Shown one piece after another: positions 7,801 to 13,573 of a stretch of DNA of 19,284 nt; the first letter of the stretch is position 1, and the number at the start of each line of letters is the position of its first letter. A program made the position numbers and the translations under genes. The stretch covers positions 1 through 19,284 of the forward strand of contig QIGD01000007.1 in NCBI GenBank assembly GCA_003229935.1. Direction: 5' to 3'. Under the pieces are notes generated by a model. That model searched no databases. It saw only the letters and a program-made list of their open reading frames with translations, and was not told where the DNA came from. Origin of the DNA: Methanobacteriota archaeon (GTDB lineage: Archaea; Hydrothermarchaeota; Hydrothermarchaeia; Hydrothermarchaeales; BMS3B).

Positions 7801-8197
7801 TAAAATTATGCTACCTGCCCTTAATCTAATTCTCATGCAGAATAAAATTTACAGTGAAGGTAATGAAATCCTTAGAAGAATTACTGAGGTTGCTGAGATT
7901 GTTACAGAGGATGAGGGAGACAGTGTAAGTCTAAATTATGTTTACAAATATGAACCAAAGGATGACCGTCTTGTACTGACTGGGCAGCCTTCAATATTAA
8001 AACAGAAGCTTTCAAAACTCAGAGGGATAACAGTAAAAGAGCTGGAAGAGGATTTGAAAGGCAGGGAAAAGGTTTTAAGATGGATGAATGAAAATAACAT
8101 TGTAAAGATTGAAGATGTGTCAAAGATTATCAATAGATATTATGCTGACTCCAAAACCTTACTCGAAGAGGTTGAGATTCACACTCTTAACAGGTAG
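4808..8197 (+). CDS. Tandem FlaI/CpaF-type secretion ATPase (two complete ATPase units in one chain)
   Basis: A 1129-residue protein of the GspE/VirB11/FlaI superfamily, which powers assembly of type IV filaments or secretion. After a lysine- and acid-rich extension (1-110), unit 1 spans about 140-610 and unit 2 about 645-1122. Unit 1 has Walker A GGTSSGKT (370-377), an Asp box ISIEDTAEL near 395-402, Walker B IIVGEVRG (442-449) and a His box with H471. Unit 2 repeats all four: GGAGSGKT (878-885), ITIEDTAEL near 902-910, IIVGEVRG near 950-957, and H979. Each unit also has the same C-terminal helical region ending in IINRYY. The usual family member is one unit of about 500 residues, so this is a fused duplication with both sites apparently intact. 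It heads an operon with two platform proteins, with a 5-bp gap to the next gene. The start could be ATG 4808, 4817 or, less likely, 5096. Confidence 0.93.
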   Translation: MVVMPIEFFDKKKKENNSRSENDSDDAIDELISKIKSKRNNDVLRGEHKKKSIKYDLKKVSSRKKRVNSEAPPGLDELKNTEEVEKHGGEERGEIKMGGILGSIYKEKLMSRTSDHFGTFDRIKSFSEEIVGEVLKETKKYRIVRKTGEKLPYYIIFLPDLSNEDREKINAIEQRAIAEININPDNISSRTKRWDTFMNEVTALIDLHYSEIPKDNRYAFAELIVQNMVGYGLLEPLLNDDNLEEVMVIGIGKSVYVYHRTYGMCRTNVIFEDDEEIMNIINRIARSIARRVDLTAPLLDARLPDGSRVNATIPPVSIDGPSLTIRKFKVDPLTIVDIMNFGTMTPELLGFLWLVVEGYGVKPANFLVSGGTSSGKTTTLNCLGSFIPRVDRVISIEDTAELQLPLEHWIRLETRPTNVEGRGEISMEILLKNVLRMRPDRIIVGEVRGTEAMTLLAAMNTGQNGCLGTVHANTAKETITRLNSEPMSVPKIMIPSLDFIFMQNRFSYRGKTVRRISEIAEVIANEDNIPKVNIIYEWDPKDDKVKPTGIPCVLLRKIAELRGVSFEDVEAEIEQRVKVINYMKENNVKGLKNVDTIINRYYINPDELLMEIEGYPVKRKVKQALNRATYTLMPEEEEEGEILYEDDEKKIVKVKTQSNPKYVVKIPPLRKKEMEMLRELENMAIKEVEIDPDNFENKEEVRRILFKKVIEIIEKKFLELPFSKRKDIARLVVNNMVGYGLLDFILNDEQLEEVMVVGTGKPIYVIHSNYGSCRTNLKFETDEDTIRIVEKIAASVGRRIDKSSPLLDARLPDGSRVNATVPPISVDGPTITIRKFKTDPLTVVNLIGYRTLNIEVSAYLWMIVEGLGIRPGNILTVGGAGSGKTTTLNVLGSFIPTTERVITIEDTAELTLPIEHVIRFETKPPNVEGVGEITMDDLVKNTLRMRPDRIIVGEVRGAEARTLFTAMNTGHDGCMGTLHSNSSKETIIRLTNPPMNVPKIMLPALNLILMQNKIYSEGNEILRRITEVAEIVTEDEGDSVSLNYVYKYEPKDDRLVLTGQPSILKQKLSKLRGITVKELEEDLKGREKVLRWMNENNIVKIEDVSKIINRYYADSKTLLEEVEIHTLNR

Positions 8198-8202
8198 AGA
8201 AG

Positions 8203-9336
8203 ATGTCAAACATATTGATGAGGCTAATTGAAAAGATAGGAGAAAAGACGGTTACAGGTGCCGAGGTTACTCTGAAGAGGGCAAGGGAGGTGTCTACGGC
8301 TCTCCAGGAACAGGATGATGCAGCAACATCTCTCATGGAGAGGAGAGTCAGGGAAAAGGAGGACAGAAAGAAACTTATTGAAGATAAGCTAATGAAGCTG
8401 AAGGAGGAGGTGTCCTATGAGGGTCTCCCGGAGGAGGATGAACTAAATCTTATTCCTGAAAGGGAAGAGTTAAAAATTCCTTTTTCGGTTAGAGTTGCCA
8501 CTATAATCTCCGATTTCTTCTCAAAATACTCCTATATGCCTGGCTCTTTTTTTAAGAATATACAGGAAGACCTCTACAGGGCAAATATAATTATGCCAGC
8601 TTCAAAGTATGTTAGTCTGGCTATAGGCATCAGTGTTATTGTTGCTATAATTTCCGGTATTTTAGTGAGTGTGGTTGGCGGTTTAATGCTCGGTAGTATA
8701 GGTACTCTGCTTGGTTTTGTAATAGGCCCTGTACTTGGAATGTTTACTTTTATGTATTCAAAGATATATCCAAGAAAGAAGGTGAAGGCGAGAAGCGATG
8801 ACTTCAGCAGAGAGTTACCCTTTGCCCTGCGCCACATGGCAACCATGCTCAGTTCTGGTTCAGGCCTTCTTGAAACTATGCGGAGTATATCAAGTAGCGA
8901 ATATGGTGTGCTAAGTGAGGAATTTAATAGAGCTATGATGGAGATTGAGAAGGGTGCAACTATAGAAGAGGCTTATGACAGAATTAATCTGAGAATTAGT
9001 TCTGCTAGCTTTAAGAAAGCAACTAGGCAGATAATTTCCACTCTTAAAACAGGGGGTAATCTTGCCAATACTCTCAAGGTTATTGCAGAGGAAACTGCTA
9101 CTGAGATGAGGATGAAGCTGAAGGACTTCATTCAGGTGCTAAACACTCTCTCTCTTATGTATATGTTTCTTACAGTGATAGCTCCGGTGCTCATAACAAT
9201 ACTTGTTATAGCAATGAGTTTTGCAATAAGAGGTGTTCTTATCCCGCCTATGATGATGTGGGTGGTTTATCTTGTATTCTTTGGAGCAGCGGTTTATATG
9301 TCAGTAATGATAAAGAAATTTGAACCGAAGGTGTAG
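8203..9336 (+). CDS. TadB/TadC-like inner-membrane platform protein (T2SSF domain), 377 aa
   Basis: The first of two platform proteins for a type IV filament or secretion machine. Residues 1-95 are charged and helical, likely a cytoplasmic coiled-coil arm. Membrane segments are near 137-160, 163-187, 315-342 and 347-370. The T2SSF domain lies between them at about 200-305, including SRELPFALRHMATMLSSG and LKTGGNLANTLKVIAEE. In this family the platform sits in the cytoplasmic membrane and couples the hexameric ATPase to pilin extrusion. The gene starts five bases after the ATPase stop and ends two bases before the next platform gene, so all three are one transcription unit. The stop is TAG. 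The family and role are clear; which filament it builds is not, because no pilin is encoded in the window. Confidence 0.88.
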   Translation: MSNILMRLIEKIGEKTVTGAEVTLKRAREVSTALQEQDDAATSLMERRVREKEDRKKLIEDKLMKLKEEVSYEGLPEEDELNLIPEREELKIPFSVRVATIISDFFSKYSYMPGSFFKNIQEDLYRANIIMPASKYVSLAIGISVIVAIISGILVSVVGGLMLGSIGTLLGFVIGPVLGMFTFMYSKIYPRKKVKARSDDFSRELPFALRHMATMLSSGSGLLETMRSISSSEYGVLSEEFNRAMMEIEKGATIEEAYDRINLRISSASFKKATRQIISTLKTGGNLANTLKVIAEETATEMRMKLKDFIQVLNTLSLMYMFLTVIAPVLITILVIAMSFAIRGVLIPPMMMWVVYLVFFGAAVYMSVMIKKFEPKV

Positions 9337-9338
9337 TT

Positions 9339-10292
9339 ATGGCAGATGAAAAGGAAAAGTTATTCCAGAAGCTTGCGAAGAGGGTAAGAGTACCGAGAAG
9401 GCTCATTCCAAAGAAATTTCTGGTAAAAATGGAGCTTCTTCTTGTTAAAGCCTATATAACTTTCTCAGCTACCGAATGGATTGGAATTTTCATAGCTTTT
9501 GGCATTCCTGTCTTTATCATTGTCAGTATTCTTGTAAATATTCTGGTTGGACTGGGCGCATTTGTTATGATAATGGTTATAATGTATGCATACCCTGTTA
9601 TGCAGGCAAATAAGAGAATGGCTCAGGTTGAGGATTTTCTGCCTGATGCTCTTCATCATATGTCTGTTTCAATAAAGACAGGGCTGGTGCTAGATGCTGT
9701 TATTCAGGAGATTTCTGACTCGGACTATGGTGCACTGAGTGATGAATTTTCGAAGATTGTGCTTGAGATGAGAAGAGGGAGACCTTTGAAGGAAGCCCTT
9801 CTTGCATTTTCAAAGCGTACAGGGAGCAAGCAGATTGAGAGAGCAATAAGACTTCTTGTTGAGGGTATTGAGGTAGGAGGACCTATAAGTGATGTTTTGG
9901 AGGAAGTGGCAGAGGATATAAGGGCTGTGAGAGTTATTCAGAGGGAGAGGAGGTCCCTGACTATGCAGCAGATATCTTTTGTTGCTATAGCCTCACTCAT
10001 GGCAGGTCCTTTTGTTATGGGAGTTGCTGCTTCGCTTCCGACTATCATGAAAGCAGCTGTGGGGAACTCTGCACAGGCAGCCCAGTATCCCCTTAAACAG
10101 CTGGCAGAGATTGTCCAGGCACTGAGCTTTTATGTTGTGGCTCAGGCAGTGGCTGCGGCTCTGATGATAGGTGTTGTTATGTACGGAGATATGCGCAAAG
10201 GGCTTAAATTTGCTCCTCCTATGGCTCTAATTGCTTATTTAATTTTTTATGTGATTAAGACTTTCATGCCCGGAATGCTTGGAACGTTTTAA
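9339..10292 (+). CDS. TadC-like inner-membrane platform protein (T2SSF domain), 317 aa
   Basis: The second platform protein of the operon. Short basic N terminus (1-40), membrane segments near 47-69 and 71-89, a cytoplasmic T2SSF domain at about 98-205 (VEDFLPDALHHMSVSIKTG and EVGGPISDVLEEVAEDIR), then membrane segments near 209-235, 262-283 and 293-312. It shares the DxxPxALxxM...xSG pattern and overall layout with the preceding 377-residue protein but is a distinct paralogue, much as TadB and TadC are in bacterial Tad systems. Paired platforms would match the two ATPase units of the upstream protein. The gap to the preceding gene is only two bases. The 3' end overlaps the convergent nicotinate phosphoribosyltransferase gene by four bases. 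Confidence 0.88.
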   Translation: MADEKEKLFQKLAKRVRVPRRLIPKKFLVKMELLLVKAYITFSATEWIGIFIAFGIPVFIIVSILVNILVGLGAFVMIMVIMYAYPVMQANKRMAQVEDFLPDALHHMSVSIKTGLVLDAVIQEISDSDYGALSDEFSKIVLEMRRGRPLKEALLAFSKRTGSKQIERAIRLLVEGIEVGGPISDVLEEVAEDIRAVRVIQRERRSLTMQQISFVAIASLMAGPFVMGVAASLPTIMKAAVGNSAQAAQYPLKQLAEIVQALSFYVVAQAVAAALMIGVVMYGDMRKGLKFAPPMALIAYLIFYVIKTFMPGMLGTF

Positions 10293-11437
10293 ATTTTCAG
10301 TTGCTCTAGAACCTTTTCCCTTATTTTCTCTGCTTCCGGTAGTTCTGCAACCAGTTTTCCATTTTTGATTAGGGGTAGAAGTATTTCCTCCATGGTATTT
10401 GAGCATTTATTGCAGGCTGGTTTTTCTTTTTCCTTTTCATGGATTACCTGTACGGTAAGGCATGTTGGGCATCTGTATACAAACTTTTTTCCTCCCAGCT
10501 TTCCTCGCTTGGCCACAGGCATGCCGTCAATTTCAACAATGTCAAGAGCAAAGTCTATTGTTGATGCTGCACTTATACTTGTTCCAACTCCAAAGCCGTC
10601 AGCAAGTTTAAGGTTAACAATATCCTCCTCATTTATTCCTCCAGATACAAAAATTTTCACATTTTTGTAACCTCTTATGTCAAGTTCCCACCTTACCTCT
10701 TCCACAATCTTTCTTATGTCTCCTCTTCTCGACTTGGGTGTATCTATACGCACACCATTAAGGTCTTTTATTGTTTCTGCAGCCCATACTGCCTCAATTT
10801 TTTCATCGCAGTAGGTGTCAACAAGGGCGATTCTAGGAATATTCTCTGGAAGAGCTTTGTAGTAGTATGTCCAGGCGAGTTTCTGGTCACCAACTATTAT
10901 TATAAAAGCATGTGACATAGTTCCACTTGCCTTTTCATTTAACAGCTTTTCTGCAGCAATGCCAGAGAAACCATCGCACCCACCTATATAGGCGCTTCTG
11001 TCTATCATTGGTGATATTGCAGGATGCATTCTTCTTATTCCAAAGCTCAGTAATGGCTTTTCTCCTGCAAATTTTTTGAATCTGGCTGCTTTTGTGGATA
11101 TTCCTGAGGCCTGGCATATCAGCCCTAGGATAGGAGTTTCAAGTTCACAGAATTCGGAGTAATAACCTTCTATTCTCAGAACAGGCTCTCTCTCGTGAAA
11201 TATATTCCCTTCCGGAAGAGAGTAAACATCGATATTATAATCCTCGAGAAGTTTTGCAACTTCTTCAATTCCTGCCAGAATACCCCATGTATAGCCCTCG
11301 GGGAGTGAGCTAACAGAAACTTCGGCTATAACCTTCCTGTCAAGTTTTTTTCTTTTTAACACTTCTTTTGTCCTTCTGAAATATATGTCTGTGGTATCTC
11401 CTCTCTTTATTTCTTCTTCAGTGGCAGTATGAAACAT
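10289..11437 (-). CDS. Nicotinate phosphoribosyltransferase, archaeal type with C-terminal zinc knuckle
   Basis: It converts nicotinate and phosphoribosyl pyrophosphate to nicotinate mononucleotide in NAD salvage. Counting from the upstream GTG 11446 for reference, conserved patches are FGIRRMHPAISPMIDRSAYIGG (from 135, given in part), GTMSHAF near 175, ALVDTY near 207, VSGGINEEDI near 267 and GFGVGTSI near 284. A C-terminal four-cysteine module (CPTC near 326-329 and CNKC near 345-348) matches the zinc-knuckle domain of the Thermoplasma acidophilum enzyme family. I prefer ATG 11437 as the start: GGTGA at 11444-11448 lies five bases upstream. GTG 11446 would add three residues. The gene is divergent from nadX, another NAD gene, and converges with the second platform gene with a four-base overlap. 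Confidence 0.9.
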   Translation of the reverse strand: MFHTATEEEIKRGDTTDIYFRRTKEVLKRKKLDRKVIAEVSVSSLPEGYTWGILAGIEEVAKLLEDYNIDVYSLPEGNIFHEREPVLRIEGYYSEFCELETPILGLICQASGISTKAARFKKFAGEKPLLSFGIRRMHPAISPMIDRSAYIGGCDGFSGIAAEKLLNEKASGTMSHAFIIIVGDQKLAWTYYYKALPENIPRIALVDTYCDEKIEAVWAAETIKDLNGVRIDTPKSRRGDIRKIVEEVRWELDIRGYKNVKIFVSGGINEEDIVNLKLADGFGVGTSISAASTIDFALDIVEIDGMPVAKRGKLGGKKFVYRCPTCLTVQVIHEKEKEKPACNKCSNTMEEILLPLIKNGKLVAELPEAEKIREKVLEQLKI

Positions 11438-11446
11438 TAGAATCAC

Positions 11447-11484
11447 CGAAATAGTTTAAAGGTAGGAAAGTTTAATATTTTCGC
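11447..11484. promoter_or_regulatory. Shared divergent promoter between the NAD salvage and nadX genes
   Basis: Only about 40 bases separate the two start regions. The gap contains two near-mirror AT-rich motifs, AGTTTAAAGG at 11454-11463 and AAGTTTAATA at 11469-11478. Each could act as a TATA-like element for one direction, and initiation would then be close to each start codon. The closeness means the two promoters overlap physically, so one regulator could control both genes. No operator palindrome is obvious. Confidence 0.4.
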
Positions 11485-12282
11485 ATGAAGGTTGCTATAA
11501 TAGGATGCGGTGCTATAGGTAGCTTTATAGCTGAAGCTATAGAATATGGAGGAATTGGGGCTGAAATCTCATATATTTATGATGTTGATAGGCAGAGAGC
11601 TGATGCACTTGCAACAAAGGTTGAAAGTAGAATAGCTTCAAGTTTTTACGAGATTTTAAATTCAGATGTTGACATTGTTATTGAAGCCGCCAGTAAAAAG
11701 GCTGCACAGGATATTTTGAAAAGGGCGCTGCCTGCAGGTAAAAGTGTTCTTCTTATGAGTATAGGTGCTCTTGCAGATATGAGTTTTCTGGAGGAAGCTT
11801 TTCTTCTTGCAGAGAAGGGAAATTCAAGGATATACCTACCTTCTGGAGCGGTGGGCGCACTTGATGCTTTAAAATCTGCCAGAGAAGCTGGCCTTGAGGA
11901 GGTAACTCTAATAACGACAAAACCTGTGCAGGCACTGATGGGAGCGCTTATAGATGTGAAGCTGGAGGAGATAGAAGAGAAAACTCTTCTGTTTGAAGGC
12001 AATGCAGGAGAAGCTATTAAAGTCTTTCCTCAGAATGTCAATGTCGCCATTGCGATTAGCCTTTCAGGTATAGGAGTAGAGAAAACAAAAGTTAAGGTAT
12101 TTGCGGACCCTGATGCTGAGCTGAATATGCATGAGATTTATGCCAGAGGTGCCTTTGGAAGTCTTTACTTCAAAGTTGAAAATCTTCCATCACCCCAGAA
12201 TCCCAAGACCTCTTATCTGGCCGCACTGTCTGCAGTTGCAACTCTGAGGAGGATTTCTTCAAGATTGAAGATTGGAACATGA
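11485..12282 (+). CDS. nadX: L-aspartate dehydrogenase (NadX)
   Basis: A 265-residue NAD(P)-dependent enzyme that oxidises L-aspartate to iminoaspartate, the first step of de novo NAD synthesis in many archaea in place of aspartate oxidase. The Rossmann motif GCGAIG is at residues 7-12, with an acidic residue at the end of the second strand (YDVD near 32-35). Family landmarks follow: LPSGAVGALDALK (118-130), FPQNVNVAIAISLSG (181-195), H216 in NMHEI and the C-terminal NPKTSYLAALSA. Length is normal. It is divergent from nicotinate phosphoribosyltransferase, so de novo and salvage entry into NAD lie side by side; nadA and nadC are not in the window. No strong Shine-Dalgarno motif precedes the ATG, consistent with a short-leader or leaderless mRNA. 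Confidence 0.93.
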   Translation: MKVAIIGCGAIGSFIAEAIEYGGIGAEISYIYDVDRQRADALATKVESRIASSFYEILNSDVDIVIEAASKKAAQDILKRALPAGKSVLLMSIGALADMSFLEEAFLLAEKGNSRIYLPSGAVGALDALKSAREAGLEEVTLITTKPVQALMGALIDVKLEEIEEKTLLFEGNAGEAIKVFPQNVNVAIAISLSGIGVEKTKVKVFADPDAELNMHEIYARGAFGSLYFKVENLPSPQNPKTSYLAALSAVATLRRISSRLKIGT

Positions 12283-12468
12283 GTGTAGATTCCATCGTGA
12301 ACTACCCACGACTAAAGTCGTTGGTTTTCTGCTATGTCTGTCATAAAGAAGGGGCTTTCTTCTAATGAAATTGAAGTAGTATCTTACTTAGAATTCAATG
12401 AGATGTTCTTTTTACTACTATATAACTAAATTCATATGTTAAATACGAGATATATTAATCAAAACCGG
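12283..12468. other. Intergenic gap between nadX and tgt, holding an IS605-end-like hairpin
   Basis: The gap holds the 43-bp repeat unit at 12305-12347, then an AT-rich stretch without an open frame I can support. A weak palindrome, ATTGAA at 12370-12375 against TTCAAT at 12394-12399, flanks AGTA/TACT arms. I see no tRNA and no box C/D motifs. Both flanking genes end here (nadX on plus, tgt on minus), so the gap should also hold both transcription stops. Confidence 0.5.
12305..12347 (-). repeat. IS200/IS605-end-like hairpin unit, left copy
   Basis: The hairpin CCCACGAC-TAAA-GTCGTTGG (12305-12324) is followed by TTTTCTGCTATGTCTGTCAT and AAA. The reverse complement recurs at 19018-19060 with 42 of 43 bases identical. 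The only difference is the third base, which here breaks one base pair of the stem. Short imperfect hairpins of this kind are typical of IS200/IS605 ends, where TnpA recognises them and where omega RNA ends. Similarity stops sharply at the outer base of the hairpin, so the element boundary is probably there. No tnpB or tnpA remains attached to this copy. Confidence 0.75.
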
Positions 12469-13569
12469 TTATGAAAGGAAAGAGTTTTTAAACATCTCTC
12501 TGAATTCATCAAATTCGCCTGTAACAATAGCTTCTCTTGCATTCCTCATCAGTCTCTCCATAAAATGAATGTTGTGGAGTGTGACCAGACGCATGCCCAG
12601 AGCTTCATATACGCGCATGAGATGGCTTATATAGGCTCTTGTGTAGTGCTTGCAGGCATAGCAGCTACACCCTTCTTCAAGAGCCTCGAAGAGCATTAGA
12701 TTTTTTGCCTTGGCTATATTGTACTTACCCTTTTCTGTGTACACTGCATTATGCCTTGCATTTCTTGTTGGAAAAGCTGAATCAAATATATCCACACCTC
12801 TGGCTATTGCATCAAGAACTTCAACAGGTGAGCCCACACCCATAAGATATCTAGGCTTCTCTCGGGGGATAGCTTTAATACTAATCTCAATCATTTCCAT
12901 CATGACTTTCTTTGGCTCACCTATACTGAGTCCTCCTATTGCATAACCATCAAAATTAAGCTCTGCCAGCTCCTCTGCACTTCTTATTCGGAGTTCATGA
13001 AAAACACCTCCATGAGCTATACAGAAGAGAAGCTGTCCTTCTCTGCTTTTGACATCAAGACTCCTTTTTGCCCACTGTGTTGTTCTCTTCACACTATCTT
13101 CTGCCCTATTATAGCCTGTGCCATAGCTTGGACAGTCATCTAGAGCAAGGGCAACATCGCTTCTAAGAACTTCCTGAATACCTATTATCTTTTCAGGAGT
13201 TATAAGGTGTCTTGAGCTGTCAAAGGGAGAGGAAAATGTTATACCTTTTTTCGAAAAAACCGGAGAGAACTCCTCTCTTATAGCCTGGAAACCACCATTG
13301 TCAGTAAATATTGCCCTTTTCCAGTTCATAAACCTGTGTAATCCTCCGGCATCTGAAATCACATCTATCCCTGGCTTCAGGTAAAGAAGAAGGGCATTTG
13401 AAATAAGGGCTTCCACTCCAGCACCTATAAGTTCATGGTTTGAGAGTGTTTTCACACTTCCTTTGGTTGCTACAGGCATGAATACGGGGGTTTTAACTCT
13501 GTAATTTTCTGTTTGAAGAACTCCAGCCCTTGCCTCTGTTTTTCTGTCATTTGCTTCGATTTCAAACAT
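12469..13569 (-). CDS. tgt: Bacterial-type tRNA-guanine transglycosylase with unusual pocket residues
   Basis: A 366-residue enzyme family that swaps guanine for a 7-deazaguanine base in tRNA. The nucleophile region is GVDIFDSAFPTRNARHN (D263), and the zinc site is C301, C303, C306 and H332 (CSCYACK and TLHN). GGLSIGE at 212-218 matches bacterial GGLAVGE. It lacks the C-terminal PUA extension of archaeal TGT, and the length is bacterial. Two normally invariant base-binding residues differ: the DSGGFQ motif reads DNGGFQ (N91), and the IVQGG motif reads IAHGG (H186). D90, D144 and C146 are kept. The gene follows queA by four bases in one operon, as in bacteria, pointing to a queuosine-type pathway at tRNA position 34 rather than archaeosine at 15. 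Activity on the usual preQ1 base is uncertain given N91 and H186. Confidence 0.92.
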   Translation of the reverse strand: MFEIEANDRKTEARAGVLQTENYRVKTPVFMPVATKGSVKTLSNHELIGAGVEALISNALLLYLKPGIDVISDAGGLHRFMNWKRAIFTDNGGFQAIREEFSPVFSKKGITFSSPFDSSRHLITPEKIIGIQEVLRSDVALALDDCPSYGTGYNRAEDSVKRTTQWAKRSLDVKSREGQLLFCIAHGGVFHELRIRSAEELAELNFDGYAIGGLSIGEPKKVMMEMIEISIKAIPREKPRYLMGVGSPVEVLDAIARGVDIFDSAFPTRNARHNAVYTEKGKYNIAKAKNLMLFEALEEGCSCYACKHYTRAYISHLMRVYEALGMRLVTLHNIHFMERLMRNAREAIVTGEFDEFREMFKNSFLS

Positions 13570-13573
13570 AATA

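Noticed and set aside
12348..12468. A tRNA or box C/D guide RNA in the nadX-tgt gap
   Set aside because: No cloverleaf, no TTCGA-type T loop and no paired C/D boxes are visible on either strand; only a weak palindrome is present.
12469..13569. Archaeal archaeosine TGT
   Set aside because: The CxCxxC-His zinc site, GGLSIGE and MFDxxxPTRNAR-type motif are bacterial in arrangement, the length is 366 residues with no PUA extension, and the gene pairs with queA.
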